Below are positions 52,617-63,464 of a stretch of 64,000 nt of DNA, in pieces; positions within the stretch are counted from its first letter, which is position 1, and every line of letters begins with the position of its first letter. A program made the translations under genes and the position numbers. The notes beneath the pieces are model-generated. The model was not told the DNA's origin. It saw only the letters and a program-made list of their open reading frames with translations, and searched no databases. This DNA comes from Methylopila sp. 73B (GTDB lineage: Bacteria > Pseudomonadota > Alphaproteobacteria > Rhizobiales > Methylopilaceae), in NCBI RefSeq assembly GCF_000526315.1, contig NZ_JAFV01000001.1, forward strand, positions 2,790,001-2,854,000, in the 5' to 3' direction.

Positions 52617-53669
52617 ATGGAGTATCGCAAGCTCGGGCGGACGGGGCTCGACGTCAGCGTTGTCTGCCTCGGCACCATGACCTTCGGCGAGCAGAACACC
52701 GAGGCCGAGGGCCATGCGCAGATGGACCGCGCCCGGGACGCCGGCGTGAACTTCCTCGACGCCGCCGAACTCTACCCGATCCCGCCGAAGCCGGAGACGC
52801 AGGGGAAGACCGAGGAGATCATCGGCTCCTGGCTCGCCGCCCGCGGCGGCCGCGACAAGACGATCGTCGCGACCAAAGTGGTCGGGCGCACCGTGATGGA
52901 GTGGTTCCGGAAGGACGGTTCAAAGGGCGAGCTGTCCCGCGACCAGATCCGCGAGGCGGTCGACGGCAGCCTGAGGCGGCTCCGCACCGACTACATCGAT
53001 CTCTACCAGCTGCATTGGCCGGACCGGGAAGTGACGCAGTTCGGCTCGAACCCGGTCGTGTTCCGCCCGGTGGAGCCGGCGCCCGGCGAACATCCGATCC
53101 ACGAGACGTTGGAGATCCTGAGCGAGCTGGTCCGCGAGGGCAAGATCCGCCACGTCGGGCTCTCGAACGAAAGCGCCTGGGGGACCATGCGTTTCCTCGG
53201 CGAATCCGAGGCCCGCGGCCTGCCTCGCGTGGCCTCGATCCAGAACGCCTACAGCCTTCTGAACCGGACCTTCGAGACCAATCTGGCCGAGATCGCCCTG
53301 CGCGAGGACGTCGGGCTGCTGGCCTATTCGTCGCTCGGCCAGGGTTATCTTACAGGCAAGTACCGCGACGGCGCGCTGCCGGCCGGCGCCCGCAAGACGC
53401 TGTTCGATCGCCTGCAGCGCTACGAGACGCCGGGCGCCGAAGGCGCGATCGAGGCCTATTGCGATCTAGCTGGGGAGATCGGCTGGAGCCCCGCGCATCT
53501 CGCCTTGAAGTTCGCGGCCACGCGGTCCTTCATGACCTCCGTGATCATCGGCGCGACCACCCTGGAGCAGCTCGACCACGACCTTGCGGCCTTCGACCAG
53601 CCGTGGTCGGAGGAGATCGAGGCCCGCGTCGACGCCATCCACAAGGTCCGCGCGAATCCTTGTCCGTGA
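52617..53669 (+). CDS. Aldo/keto reductase, Tas-like
   Basis: A 350-residue NADPH-dependent aldo/keto reductase of the Tas type: MEYRKLGRTGLDVSVVCLG, TMTFGEQNTEAEGHAQMDRA, then NFLDAAELYPIPPKPETQGK. The tetrad is the Asp in FLDAAE, Tyr in ELYP, Lys in IVATKVVG and His in YQLHWPDR. In E. coli tas was found as a suppressor of tyrosine auxotrophy. The real substrate is unknown. It is the first of a plus-strand run with thpR and leuD. Confidence 0.92.
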   Translation: MEYRKLGRTGLDVSVVCLGTMTFGEQNTEAEGHAQMDRARDAGVNFLDAAELYPIPPKPETQGKTEEIIGSWLAARGGRDKTIVATKVVGRTVMEWFRKDGSKGELSRDQIREAVDGSLRRLRTDYIDLYQLHWPDREVTQFGSNPVVFRPVEPAPGEHPIHETLEILSELVREGKIRHVGLSNESAWGTMRFLGESEARGLPRVASIQNAYSLLNRTFETNLAEIALREDVGLLAYSSLGQGYLTGKYRDGALPAGARKTLFDRLQRYETPGAEGAIEAYCDLAGEIGWSPAHLALKFAATRSFMTSVIIGATTLEQLDHDLAAFDQPWSEEIEARVDAIHKVRANPCP

Positions 53670-53711
53670 CGGCCTGACCGCCGCGGGACGCGTGTTGCGA
53701 GGAGGCGCGCC

Positions 53712-54245
53712 ATGCCGCGGCTGTTCACCGCGATCGAGGTGCCCGAGGACATCGGACTCGCGCTCTCCGGCTACCGCGGCGGCCTGTCCGGCGCGCGCTG
53801 GATCGACGTCGAGAACTACCACGTCACCCTGCGCTTCCTCGGCGACGTGGACGAGGACGTCGCGCAGGAGGCGGCCCTTCTGCTCGGCAAGATCCGCCGT
53901 CAGCCGTTCGACGTGGTGATCGAGGGGCTCGACGCCTTCGGCGGCGCGCGGCCGCGGGCGCTGATCGCCAAGGTCGCGCCCTCCCCCGCCATTCTCGAAC
54001 TGCAGGCCGAGCACGAACGGTTGATGCGCCGGGCGGGGCTGCCGGCGGAGTCGCGCAAGTTCACGCCGCACGTGACGCTCGCGCGGCTGCGCGACGCCTC
54101 GCCCCGTGCGGTCGCGGACTATCTGGGCCTCCGCGGCGGGCCGGCCCGGCTGTCGTTCCGGGCCGAGCAGTTCGTGATCTACTCGTCGCGGGATTCCGTC
54201 GGCGGCGGCCCCTATGTGGTCGAGGCGGCCTACCCGCTGAGATGA
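53712..54245 (+). CDS. thpR: RNA 2',3'-cyclic phosphodiesterase
   Basis: A 177-residue 2H phosphoesterase (ThpR/LigT family). The two HxTx motifs are HVTL at residues 37-40 and HVTLARL at about 120-126. Known family members open 2',3'-cyclic phosphates on RNA ends and can join tRNA halves in vitro. GAAAGG-type linker absent; the protein starts MPRLFTAIEVPEDIGLAL. The ATG at 53712 follows GGAGGCGCGCC, a good ribosome-binding site. Confidence 0.92.
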   Translation: MPRLFTAIEVPEDIGLALSGYRGGLSGARWIDVENYHVTLRFLGDVDEDVAQEAALLLGKIRRQPFDVVIEGLDAFGGARPRALIAKVAPSPAILELQAEHERLMRRAGLPAESRKFTPHVTLARLRDASPRAVADYLGLRGGPARLSFRAEQFVIYSSRDSVGGGPYVVEAAYPLR

Positions 54246-54343
54246 GAGAGCGGCCTCCTATATCAGGCCAGGAGCGCGCGCGCTTCGGAACGGGTTGACC
54301 GGCCGCCGGCGCCGGAGCATGACAGCGCGCGAGGAGAAGACCC

Positions 54344-54949
54344 ATGCAGAAGTTCACCACGCTGACGGGCGTCGCCGCCCCCCTGCCGATGATCAACATC
54401 GACACCGACATGATCATCCCGAAGCAGTACCTCAAGACGATCAAGCGGACCGGTCTCGGCGCGGGACTGTTCTCGGAGCTGCGCTACAACGCCGACGGTT
54501 CGGAGAACCCGGACTTCGTGCTGAACCAGCCGGCCTATAAGAATGCGGAGATCCTGGTCGCCGGCGACAACTTCGGCTGCGGATCGTCCCGCGAGCACGC
54601 GCCGTGGGCGCTGCTCGACAAGGGCATCCGCTGCGTGATCTCGACCTCGTTCGCGGACATCTTCTACAACAACTGCTTCAAGAACGGCATTCTGCCGATC
54701 GTCGTCTCCCCGGAAGACCACGCCAAGCTGATGGACGACGCGGAGCGCGGCGCCAACGCGCGGCTTACCGTCGACCTCGCCGCGCAGACCATCTCCGGCC
54801 CCGACGGCGGCACGGTGACCTTCGAGATCGACCCGTTCCGCAAGCGCTGCCTGCTCGAGGGCCTCGACGACATCGGGCTGACGATGGAGAAGGTCGACCG
54901 CATCTCCGGCTTCGAGCAGAAGCTCGCCGCCGACCGCCCCTGGGCGTAA
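54344..54949 (+). CDS. leuD: 3-isopropylmalate dehydratase small subunit
   Basis: The 201-residue small subunit of isopropylmalate isomerase in leucine synthesis. It has [20 protein letters not shown] with [13 protein letters not shown], then the aconitase-like [19 protein letters not shown] and [20 protein letters not shown]. The gene starts at an ATG with GAGGAGA upstream. leuC and leuB are not adjacent, so the pathway genes are split in this genome, as usual in alphaproteobacteria. Confidence 0.95.
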   Translation: MQKFTTLTGVAAPLPMINIDTDMIIPKQYLKTIKRTGLGAGLFSELRYNADGSENPDFVLNQPAYKNAEILVAGDNFGCGSSREHAPWALLDKGIRCVISTSFADIFYNNCFKNGILPIVVSPEDHAKLMDDAERGANARLTVDLAAQTISGPDGGTVTFEIDPFRKRCLLEGLDDIGLTMEKVDRISGFEQKLAADRPWA

Positions 54950-54958
54950 CTCACCGCC

Positions 54959-55043
54959 GTCGTCCTCCGGCTCGACCGGAGGACCCACCGCCGGCGTCGA
55001 TCTCGACGCCGCAGAGGGATGGTCCGGCCAAGCCGGACCATGA
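54959..55043. repeat. Palindromic repeat, third family
   Basis: Three small hairpins in a row: GTCCTCCGGCTCGACCGGAGGAC-type at 54962-54984, CGGCGTCGATCTCGACGCCG (54992-55011), and TGGTCCGGCCAAGCCGGACC followed by A (55020-55040). A related hairpin (TCCTCCGGCTTGACCGG) sits at 8372-8388 after glyS. It lies between leuD and the RidA-like gene. Confidence 0.75.
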
Positions 55044-55075
55044 CGTCTCACGCGTTCCCACGACAGAGCCCGACC

Positions 55076-55459
55076 ATGACCCGCCGTCTGATCTCCACCG
55101 GTTCGCCCTTCGAGAAGACGGCGGGCTACAGCCGCGCCGTGGTCGACGGCGACCTCGTGTTCGTCTCCGGCACCACCGGCTACGACTACGCCACGATGAC
55201 GATGCCCGAGAGCGTCGAGCAGCAGGCGCGCAACGCCTTCGCGACCATCGAGAAGGCGTTGAAGGAGGCCGGCGCGGGCTTCGCCGACGTCGTGCAGACC
55301 CGCTACTACCTGACCGACCCCGCGGCCGCGGGCGAGCTGTTCACCGTCACCGGCGAGATCTTCGGCGAGATCCGCCCGGCGAACACCACGGTGATCTGCG
55401 CTCTGATCAAGCCCGAGATGAAGATCGAGATCGAGGTGACCGCCCGCGTCAGGTCGTGA
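55076..55459 (+). CDS. RidA family protein lacking the usual arginine
   Basis: A 127-residue chorismate-mutase-like trimer subunit of the RidA/YjgF family: GDLVFVSGTTGYDYATMTMP, QQARNAFATIEKALKEAGAG, and VICALIKPEMKIEIEV. In RidA deaminases the conserved Arg in the PAR motif binds the 2-iminoacid carboxylate. Here the motif is PAN (Asn103), so deaminase activity is doubtful. The protein may bind a different ligand. The ATG at 55076 is chosen over an earlier start inside the repeat. The 3' end overlaps the convergent DUF2794 gene by 11 bp. Confidence 0.85.
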   Translation: MTRRLISTGSPFEKTAGYSRAVVDGDLVFVSGTTGYDYATMTMPESVEQQARNAFATIEKALKEAGAGFADVVQTRYYLTDPAAAGELFTVTGEIFGEIRPANTTVICALIKPEMKIEIEVTARVRS

Positions 55460-55832
55460 CGAGGCGGAGCTTCCGGTCCAGCACGTCGAGCACGCGGGCG
55501 AGATCATGCCCGCGCTTGAGGATCAGCCCGGTGGTCGTAACCACCGCATAGGTTCCCTGCCGGCGGGCGAGCCTGGGCGTCTTCTCAATGCGGTAGAGCG
55601 GCGCTTCGCTGGCGCGCCGGAACACCGAGAACACCGCCTGTTCCTTGAGGAAGTCGATGGCGTAGTCGCGCCACTCGCCGGCCGCCACCATGCGACCGTA
55701 GAGCCCCAGAATGGCCTGAAGCTCGCGACGGTCGAACGAGACCTGGACGGGAATGGATTGCGGGACGGACGCCGGGGGCGGGGCGCTGGGCGCCGGGCGC
55801 GGCGTAAAACGTATGGGCTCCTGATCGCTCAT
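55449..55832 (-). CDS. DUF2794 domain protein
   Basis: A 127-residue protein. Residues 1-28 are proline-rich and disordered. The rest is the alphaproteobacterial DUF2794 domain: QVSFDRRELQAILGLYGRMV, AAGEWRDYAIDFLKEQAVFS, then LYRIEKTPRLARRQGTYAVV. No function has been established for this family. It ends inside the convergent RidA gene by 11 bp. Confidence 0.9.
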   Translation of the reverse strand: MSDQEPIRFTPRPAPSAPPPASVPQSIPVQVSFDRRELQAILGLYGRMVAAGEWRDYAIDFLKEQAVFSVFRRASEAPLYRIEKTPRLARRQGTYAVVTTTGLILKRGHDLARVLDVLDRKLRLVTT

Positions 55833-55907
55833 GGCGCCTCCTTCATCGCGCCGTCATAGTCGCGCCCCGGGCGGGGGAGCGCAAGCGGCGCGGCGACGCG
55901 GGGGCGA

Positions 55908-56912
55908 TCAGGGCGCGGGCGCGCTGAGGACCTTGAGGAGCGCGGCCTCGAACTCGGCGGGCGCCTGCACCTGCGGCGAATGGCCGAGCTTGTCGAAGGC
56001 GACGAGCGTCGCGCCGGGGACCGCCTCCGCCGCGGCGCGGCCGAGCGCCGGGTAGTCGCCAAGGGTCTTCGCGATCTCGGGGGCCGCGCGGTTCGCGCCC
56101 GGCGCGGTGCGGTCGAGCTGACCGATCATCAGCGTGGTGGGGACCGCGATCTGCGGAAATTCGTACACGACCGGCTGGGTGTAGATCATGTCGCTCGTCC
56201 GCGCGGAGGCGCGTTCGACCTGGTCCTTGCCGTCGCCCGCGTACATCCCGGCGTACATGTCGACCCAGCGGTCGTAGGGCGCGCGCCATTCGCCAGAGTA
56301 ATAATACTTGAGCTGGTAGGCCTTCACGCTGTCGAAGGAGGTCTTGCGCTCGGCGGCGAGAAGCTGGTCGATCGGCGCGTAGGGCACGCCCTTCGCCTTC
56401 CAGTCCTCGAGCCCGATCGGGTTCACCATCACCAGCCGCTCGACCTCGGCCGGGTAGCTGAGCGCGTAGCGGGCCGCGAGCATGCCGCCCATGGAATGGC
56501 CGAGGATCGTCGCGCGCGAGATCTTGAGGCTCTGCAGGAGCGCGTGGGTGTTCGCAGCCAGCTGGTTGAACGAGTACTGGTAGGCGGCCGGCTTCGAGGA
56601 TTTGCAGAAGCCGATCTGGTCCGGCGCGATCACGCGGTAGCCCGCCCGCGTAAGCGCGCCGATCGCGCTCTCGAAGGTCGCGGCGCAGAAGTTCTTGCCG
56701 TGGAGCGTCACGACGGTCCGGCCGTTCGCGGGGCCGATCGGCGCGATGTCCATGTAGGCCATCTCGACCGGCTCGCCCTGCGAGACGAAGGCGAAGGTCG
56801 AGACCTGATAGGGGTAGGCGAAGCCTTCCAGACGCTCGCCATAGGCGGCCGTCTCCGCGCCGGCGGCGGAGGCCAGCAGCGCTGCGGCGACAGCCGCCAG
56901 GCGGCGGATCAC
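55908..56912 (-). CDS. Exported alpha/beta hydrolase
   Basis: A 334-residue alpha/beta hydrolase. The GTG start (56912) overlaps the preceding gene's stop (GTGA), so it is cotranslated with the DUF1223 gene. A signal peptide (LAAVAAALLASAAGA) precedes the mature enzyme. The oxyanion region HGKNFCAATFESAIG, the nucleophile in LGHSMGGMLAARYAL, the acid in IGQLDRTAPG and the histidine in KLGHSPQVQAP are all visible. It resembles haloalkane/epoxide-type or prolyl-iminopeptidase-like hydrolases; substrate unknown. A much longer open frame upstream is out of register with the DUF1223 gene and is rejected. Confidence 0.86.
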   Translation of the reverse strand: MIRRLAAVAAALLASAAGAETAAYGERLEGFAYPYQVSTFAFVSQGEPVEMAYMDIAPIGPANGRTVVTLHGKNFCAATFESAIGALTRAGYRVIAPDQIGFCKSSKPAAYQYSFNQLAANTHALLQSLKISRATILGHSMGGMLAARYALSYPAEVERLVMVNPIGLEDWKAKGVPYAPIDQLLAAERKTSFDSVKAYQLKYYYSGEWRAPYDRWVDMYAGMYAGDGKDQVERASARTSDMIYTQPVVYEFPQIAVPTTLMIGQLDRTAPGANRAAPEIAKTLGDYPALGRAAAEAVPGATLVAFDKLGHSPQVQAPAEFEAALLKVLSAPAP

Positions 56913-57691
56913 AAGGGATCTCGAAGGCGCGACTGCAGCGTGGGCGCGATCTTCGGCTGATCCACCTGCGCCGCGCCGAGGATCGGTCCCGGCTGGCCGC
57001 CGCTGCCCGCCTGAACGACGATCGCGACGGCGTCGCTGTCGGGGTGGCTGAGTTCGTCGGCGGGCACGTCGAACTTGGCGGCGTCCCCGTTCCAGACGCC
57101 CAGTCGGGTCATCTTCCGCACCACGTTGGCGTAGGTGACCGTCCGTCCCGCGTTTTCGCCGCGGCCGATCTGGACCGTGCGCGAGCGCTCGACCGAAAAG
57201 GCCCAGACCTCGCCATGGCGGAGTTCGCCTTCGGTCCGCGACCCGGCGACCGCGACCGACACGCGGCCGTCCGCCGCGGTGACCGCGACCGGAAGCGTCA
57301 GGGCGTTGTCGCCGGCCTCGGCGCGGGTCACGACCCCCGCCACGGCGGCGCCGTCGCCGCCGACGGCGGCCTCGCGGCCGTTCACGACGATCTGCGGCGT
57401 GTAGATCTTGCGGTCGCCGCGGGTCGCCGCATAGGCCCGCTGCCGCGCGCTGTTGGCCGGGCTCGCCAGCGTGTCGCGCCAGCCGAGATAGTCCCAATAG
57501 TCCACGGGCAGCGTCAGCACGAGGTTTTGACCGTCGCGCGCGAGTTCGCTCGCCAGGCGGTCGGCCGGCGGGCAGGCCGAACAGCCCTGGCTGGTGAACA
57601 GCTCGATCACGCCGCGAGGCGCGGTTTCGCCCGCCTGCGCGACCGGGACGGCCGCAAGCGATGAGGCGAAGGCAAGAGCGGCGAGACGCAT
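56909..57691 (-). CDS. DUF1223 family secreted thioredoxin-like protein
   Basis: A 260-residue exported protein. It has a signal peptide (LAALAFASSLAAVPVAQA), then the DUF1223 start RGVIELFTSQGCSACPPADR with a CxxC pair (Cys37, Cys40), and VDYWDYLGWRDTLASP. IYTPQIVVNGREAAVGGD is also characteristic. A role in periplasmic redox is likely from the CxxC, but the family has no proven function. The ATG at 57691 gives a clean signal peptide; an ATG at 57763 adds 24 residues without effect on the domain. Confidence 0.87.
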   Translation of the reverse strand: MRLAALAFASSLAAVPVAQAGETAPRGVIELFTSQGCSACPPADRLASELARDGQNLVLTLPVDYWDYLGWRDTLASPANSARQRAYAATRGDRKIYTPQIVVNGREAAVGGDGAAVAGVVTRAEAGDNALTLPVAVTAADGRVSVAVAGSRTEGELRHGEVWAFSVERSRTVQIGRGENAGRTVTYANVVRKMTRLGVWNGDAAKFDVPADELSHPDSDAVAIVVQAGSGGQPGPILGAAQVDQPKIAPTLQSRLRDPL

Positions 57692-57812
57692 GGGGAACAG
57701 CCGGACGTGGGACGCATTCGGGAGTCGGAGAGTAGGTCGCGACGCCCGTGCGAGACCACTCACATGGCGGTGACGCGCGGCCTCGTGATCGGGCGCGGGC
57801 CCCGGAACGGCG

Positions 57813-57840
57813 CGTCCGGCGGCGTGGAAGCCGCCGGACG
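57813..57840 (-). terminator. Hairpin downstream of acnA
   Basis: A perfect 10-bp stem CGTCCGGCGG / CCGCCGGACG with an 8-nt loop, 23 bp after the acnA stop. The minus strand continues CGCGCC with no T-run, so intrinsic termination is uncertain. Confidence 0.35.
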
Positions 57841-57862
57841 CCGAAAGATGGCGGCTCGCCGC

Positions 57863-60544
<2,682 letters not shown>

Positions 60545-60766
60545 GGGGGCGGGCTCCTCGGTGAAGGGGGCCATGAACGCCTGCGCGGGATGCGCGGGCG
60601 AGCGGCCGGAGTGACGCGTGCGCTGCACAACTAGTAGTTCCTGCGCGGTTATAGGGGAAGTCGAAACGCGGTTGAAGCGGCATCCCGCCGGCGCGAAAGT
60701 TCTTGGCTCGCACGCGAAATCGAGCGGGCGTCGAAGCGTTCCAACGGCCCGCCGCGGACGGCGGCC

Positions 60767-61396
60767 ATGAAGCTGGTGGTCGAAGGGCTCGGGGTCGACC
60801 GCGGCGACCGGCCCGTGCTGCGCGATCTCGGCTTCAGCCTCGGAGCCGGAGAAGCGCTCGCGGTCCTCGGCCCGAACGGCGCCGGAAAATCCACGCTTCT
60901 CAGGACGATAGCGGGCCTGATCGCCCCGGCCGCGGGCCGCGTCGCGCTCGAAGGCGGCGATGCCGAACTCGCGCTGCGCGAGCAGACCCATATGCTCGGC
61001 CATCTCGACGCGGTGAAAGGCGGCCTCGCCGTGCGCCGCAACTTGGCCTTCGCCCGCGACGTGCTCGGCGGCGGCGGCGATCTCGACGCCGCGCTGGAGA
61101 CGGTCGGCCTCGCTCACATCGCCGACCTGCCCGGCTCCGCGCTCTCCGCCGGCCAGCGGCGACGCCTTGCGCTGGCCCGGCTCCTCGCCGCCCCGCGTCC
61201 CCTGTGGCTGCTGGACGAGCCCACCGCGGCGCTCGACGCCGGCGGCCAGCGGCTGCTGGCGCAGCTGATGGCGGACCACCGCGCGAAGGGCGGCCTGATC
61301 GTGGCCGCCACCCACGCCGAGCTCGGCCTCCCCGGCGCCGCGACGCTCGACCTGACCGGCGCGCGCCCGCGGGCGCCCTCGACTTACGTCAGCTGA
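60767..61396 (+). CDS. ccmA: Heme exporter ATP-binding protein CcmA
   Basis: A 209-residue ATPase of the cytochrome c maturation ABC transporter. It has Walker [10 protein letters not shown] (35-43), signature [20 protein letters not shown], Walker [13 protein letters not shown] and [11 protein letters not shown], which is typical of CcmA. ccmA next to acnA is the usual alphaproteobacterial order, but ccmB, ccmC, ccmD and dsbE/ccmG should follow. Here the next gene is an esterase on the opposite strand whose 3' end overlaps by 8 bp. So the rest of the ccm operon is elsewhere or lost. Confidence 0.92.
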   Translation: MKLVVEGLGVDRGDRPVLRDLGFSLGAGEALAVLGPNGAGKSTLLRTIAGLIAPAAGRVALEGGDAELALREQTHMLGHLDAVKGGLAVRRNLAFARDVLGGGGDLDAALETVGLAHIADLPGSALSAGQRRRLALARLLAAPRPLWLLDEPTAALDAGGQRLLAQLMADHRAKGGLIVAATHAELGLPGAATLDLTGARPRAPSTYVS

Positions 61397-62066
61397 GGAA
61401 GAAGTCGACCGCGCGGGCGGCGACCGCCGGCCGCCAGGCGTGCGGGCCGTCGTACTCGACATAGGTGACGTCGTAGCCGGCGTCCTTCAGCGCGGCCGCG
61501 TGCCGGCGGCCGCTGCGCTCGATCGGGATCTGCTCGTCCTTGAGCCCGTGCGAGATGAAGATGCGCGGCGCGCCGACCTGCATGTGAACGGACATGAAGC
61601 CGGCCGAGGACACGATCATGTGCGTCACGAGATGGCCGTTGGTCGGCCCCAGCGAGAGCGTGTAGCTGCCGCCGTCGGAGTGGCCGGCGAAGGCGAAGCG
61701 CGTCGGGTCGATCATGTAGCGCGAGGCGACCGCCTCCAGCGCGATGTCGAGCCGCTCCCGGTCCGGACCGTTGCCGGCGATCACGATGTCCCAGGTGGGG
61801 AACAGCGACTGCGGCGCGAGCAGAAGGAAGCCGCGCTCTTCGGCGTGGTCGCGCATCATCGGCAGGATCTTCTCGGCGCTGCCGCCGCCGCCGTGAAATA
61901 GCGTCATCAGGGGCGTCGGGCGGCGCGGGTTCACGCTCTCGGGCACGAACAGGACGGCGTCGCGTTCCTCGAACAGGCCGAGCGGGTTCAGACCGGGGGC
62001 GAGCGGGTCCCGCGTCGGCAGGCGATGCATGAAGTCGAGCCGGCCGGCGAGATGGGGATCGAGCAT
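61389..62066 (-). CDS. Alpha/beta hydrolase, esterase/PHB-depolymerase-like
   Basis: A 225-residue serine hydrolase. It has the oxyanion motif [19 protein letters not shown], the nucleophile in [15 protein letters not shown], the acid in [13 protein letters not shown] and the histidine in [10 protein letters not shown]. No signal peptide is visible, so it probably acts in the cytoplasm. It resembles dienelactone hydrolase-like or phospholipase/carboxylesterase families; the substrate is unknown. It overlaps ccmA tail to tail by 8 bp. Confidence 0.85.
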   Translation of the reverse strand: MLDPHLAGRLDFMHRLPTRDPLAPGLNPLGLFEERDAVLFVPESVNPRRPTPLMTLFHGGGGSAEKILPMMRDHAEERGFLLLAPQSLFPTWDIVIAGNGPDRERLDIALEAVASRYMIDPTRFAFAGHSDGGSYTLSLGPTNGHLVTHMIVSSAGFMSVHMQVGAPRIFISHGLKDEQIPIERSGRRHAAALKDAGYDVTYVEYDGPHAWRPAVAARAVDFFLS

Positions 62067-62097
62067 GCGGAGGTCTCGTTCGCTTGGGCGCCGCGGG

Positions 62098-63267
62098 TCA
62101 GGCCGGCGCCGGGGACGGCGGCCCTTCGGTCGCCTGCGCCAGCAGCGCGACCACGAGGTCGGTCTGGGACACGACGCCGGCCAGCCGTCCGTCGCCGTCC
62201 ACGACCGGCAGATGATGAAGCCCGGCCTCGGTCATGCGCAGCACCACCTCGGCGATCGAGGTCTCGGGCCGGACCGCCGTCACCGCGCGCGTCATGATGT
62301 CGGCGACCACGCCGTGCGGCGCGCGCAGGCCGCTGAGGCTGACGCGGATGCGCTGGCGCAGGCCGAGCCTCGGCCCCCGCGCGCCCCAGGTGGTCTTGTC
62401 GAGCAGGTCCGTCTGGGTCACGACGCCCAGCACCCGCGCGCCCTCGTCGGTCACCGGCAGCATCTTCACGTGGTGGCCGCGCATCAGCTCGAGCGCCTCC
62501 TTCATCGGGGCGTCCGGGCCGATCCCGATGACGTCCTTGGACATGATCTCGGCGCAGGTGGCGGGACCCCTACCCGGCCGGTAGGCGTGGACCTGCGCGC
62601 GCCGGAAGATCGCCGCGAGATCGGCCGGGGAGACGTCCAGCACCTGGCCGTAATCCTCGAGCGCCGCGGCGAGGTCGGAGGCGGAGAGCCCGAGCCGGGC
62701 GGCGGGCGTCGGATCGGCGGTCCCCCGGCCCGGCGCGGCGCGCGTGGGCCGGTGCGGATAGGTCCGGCCGGTCAGATTGTTGAAGACGAGCGCGGTCGCG
62801 AGCAGCAGGATCGAGTTTGCGAGCACCGGCCAGAGCACGAAGCCGTAGCCGAGGTCATGAATTGCGGAACCGCCCAGCACGGCGGTCAGCGCCACGGCGC
62901 CGCTCGGCGGATGCAGGCACTTCAGCGACGCCATGAGAGCGATCGCGACGCCCGCCGCGACGGCGGCCGCGACGTAGACGTTCGGGATGAGCAGGACCGC
63001 GGTGACGCCCACCAGGGCCGCGACGAGGTTTCCGCCGAGGATCGACCAGGGCTGGGCCAGCGGGCTCGCCGGCACCGCGAACAGCAACACGGAGGAGGCG
63101 CCCATCGGCGCGATCAGAATGGGAAGCGCGGAGCTGTCGCCGACGGCGGCGCGGCTGACGAGACCGGTGACGAGAATCCCGATCAGCGCGCCGATCCCGG
63201 AGCGAGTCCGTTCCTGCAGGCTGATGGGACCCATCTCGGGAATGAGATCGCGCAGGCGGAAGGGCAT
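62098..63267 (-). CDS. HPP family membrane protein with CBS domains
   Basis: A 389-residue protein with two parts. The N-terminal HPP domain (about 20-190) has five or so membrane helices and the motif ASLKCLHPPSGAVALTAVLG containing His-Pro-Pro. The C-terminal half carries two CBS domains (about 245-310 and 320-385) with EIMSKDVIGIGPDAPMKEAL, HVKMLPVTDEG and DIMTRAVTAVRPETSIAEVV. HPP proteins of plants and cyanobacteria act in nitrite transport. CBS domains usually bind adenosine nucleotides, so regulation by energy charge is plausible. The start is the ATG at 63267 (MPFRLRDLIPEMG); the frame runs upstream inside frc out of phase. Confidence 0.9.
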   Translation of the reverse strand: MPFRLRDLIPEMGPISLQERTRSGIGALIGILVTGLVSRAAVGDSSALPILIAPMGASSVLLFAVPASPLAQPWSILGGNLVAALVGVTAVLLIPNVYVAAAVAAGVAIALMASLKCLHPPSGAVALTAVLGGSAIHDLGYGFVLWPVLANSILLLATALVFNNLTGRTYPHRPTRAAPGRGTADPTPAARLGLSASDLAAALEDYGQVLDVSPADLAAIFRRAQVHAYRPGRGPATCAEIMSKDVIGIGPDAPMKEALELMRGHHVKMLPVTDEGARVLGVVTQTDLLDKTTWGARGPRLGLRQRIRVSLSGLRAPHGVVADIMTRAVTAVRPETSIAEVVLRMTEAGLHHLPVVDGDGRLAGVVSQTDLVVALLAQATEGPPSPAPA

Positions 63268-63403
63268 CGGCGGACAGCCTCCTGGACGTCGGGGGCCGCG
63301 AGCTACGGCGCGGGCGACCGTCCAGGCGTCACGGCCCAACGCGCCGCGCGGCGGGCGCGGGACTCTGGGCCGATCTGTGGAATGACGGCGAGCGGAAAGG
63401 CAA

Positions 63404-63429
63404 GAGGCGGCGCACGACGGCGCCGCCTC
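63404..63429 (-). terminator. Hairpin after frc
   Basis: A stem of 9 bp, GAGGCGGCG / CGCCGCCTC, with an 8-nt loop, 36 bp after the frc stop. The minus strand continues TTGCCTTTCC, a weak T-rich tail. Confidence 0.45.
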
Positions 63430-63464
63430 CCATACGGGCTTAGAGAGTCGGAGGGCGCCCTTCC

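Noticed and set aside
55908-57497. 529-residue open frame fusing the alpha/beta hydrolase to an upstream segment
   Set aside because: The upstream segment is an out-of-frame reading of the DUF1223 gene; the GTGA overlap at 56909-56912 and the signal peptide mark the true start.
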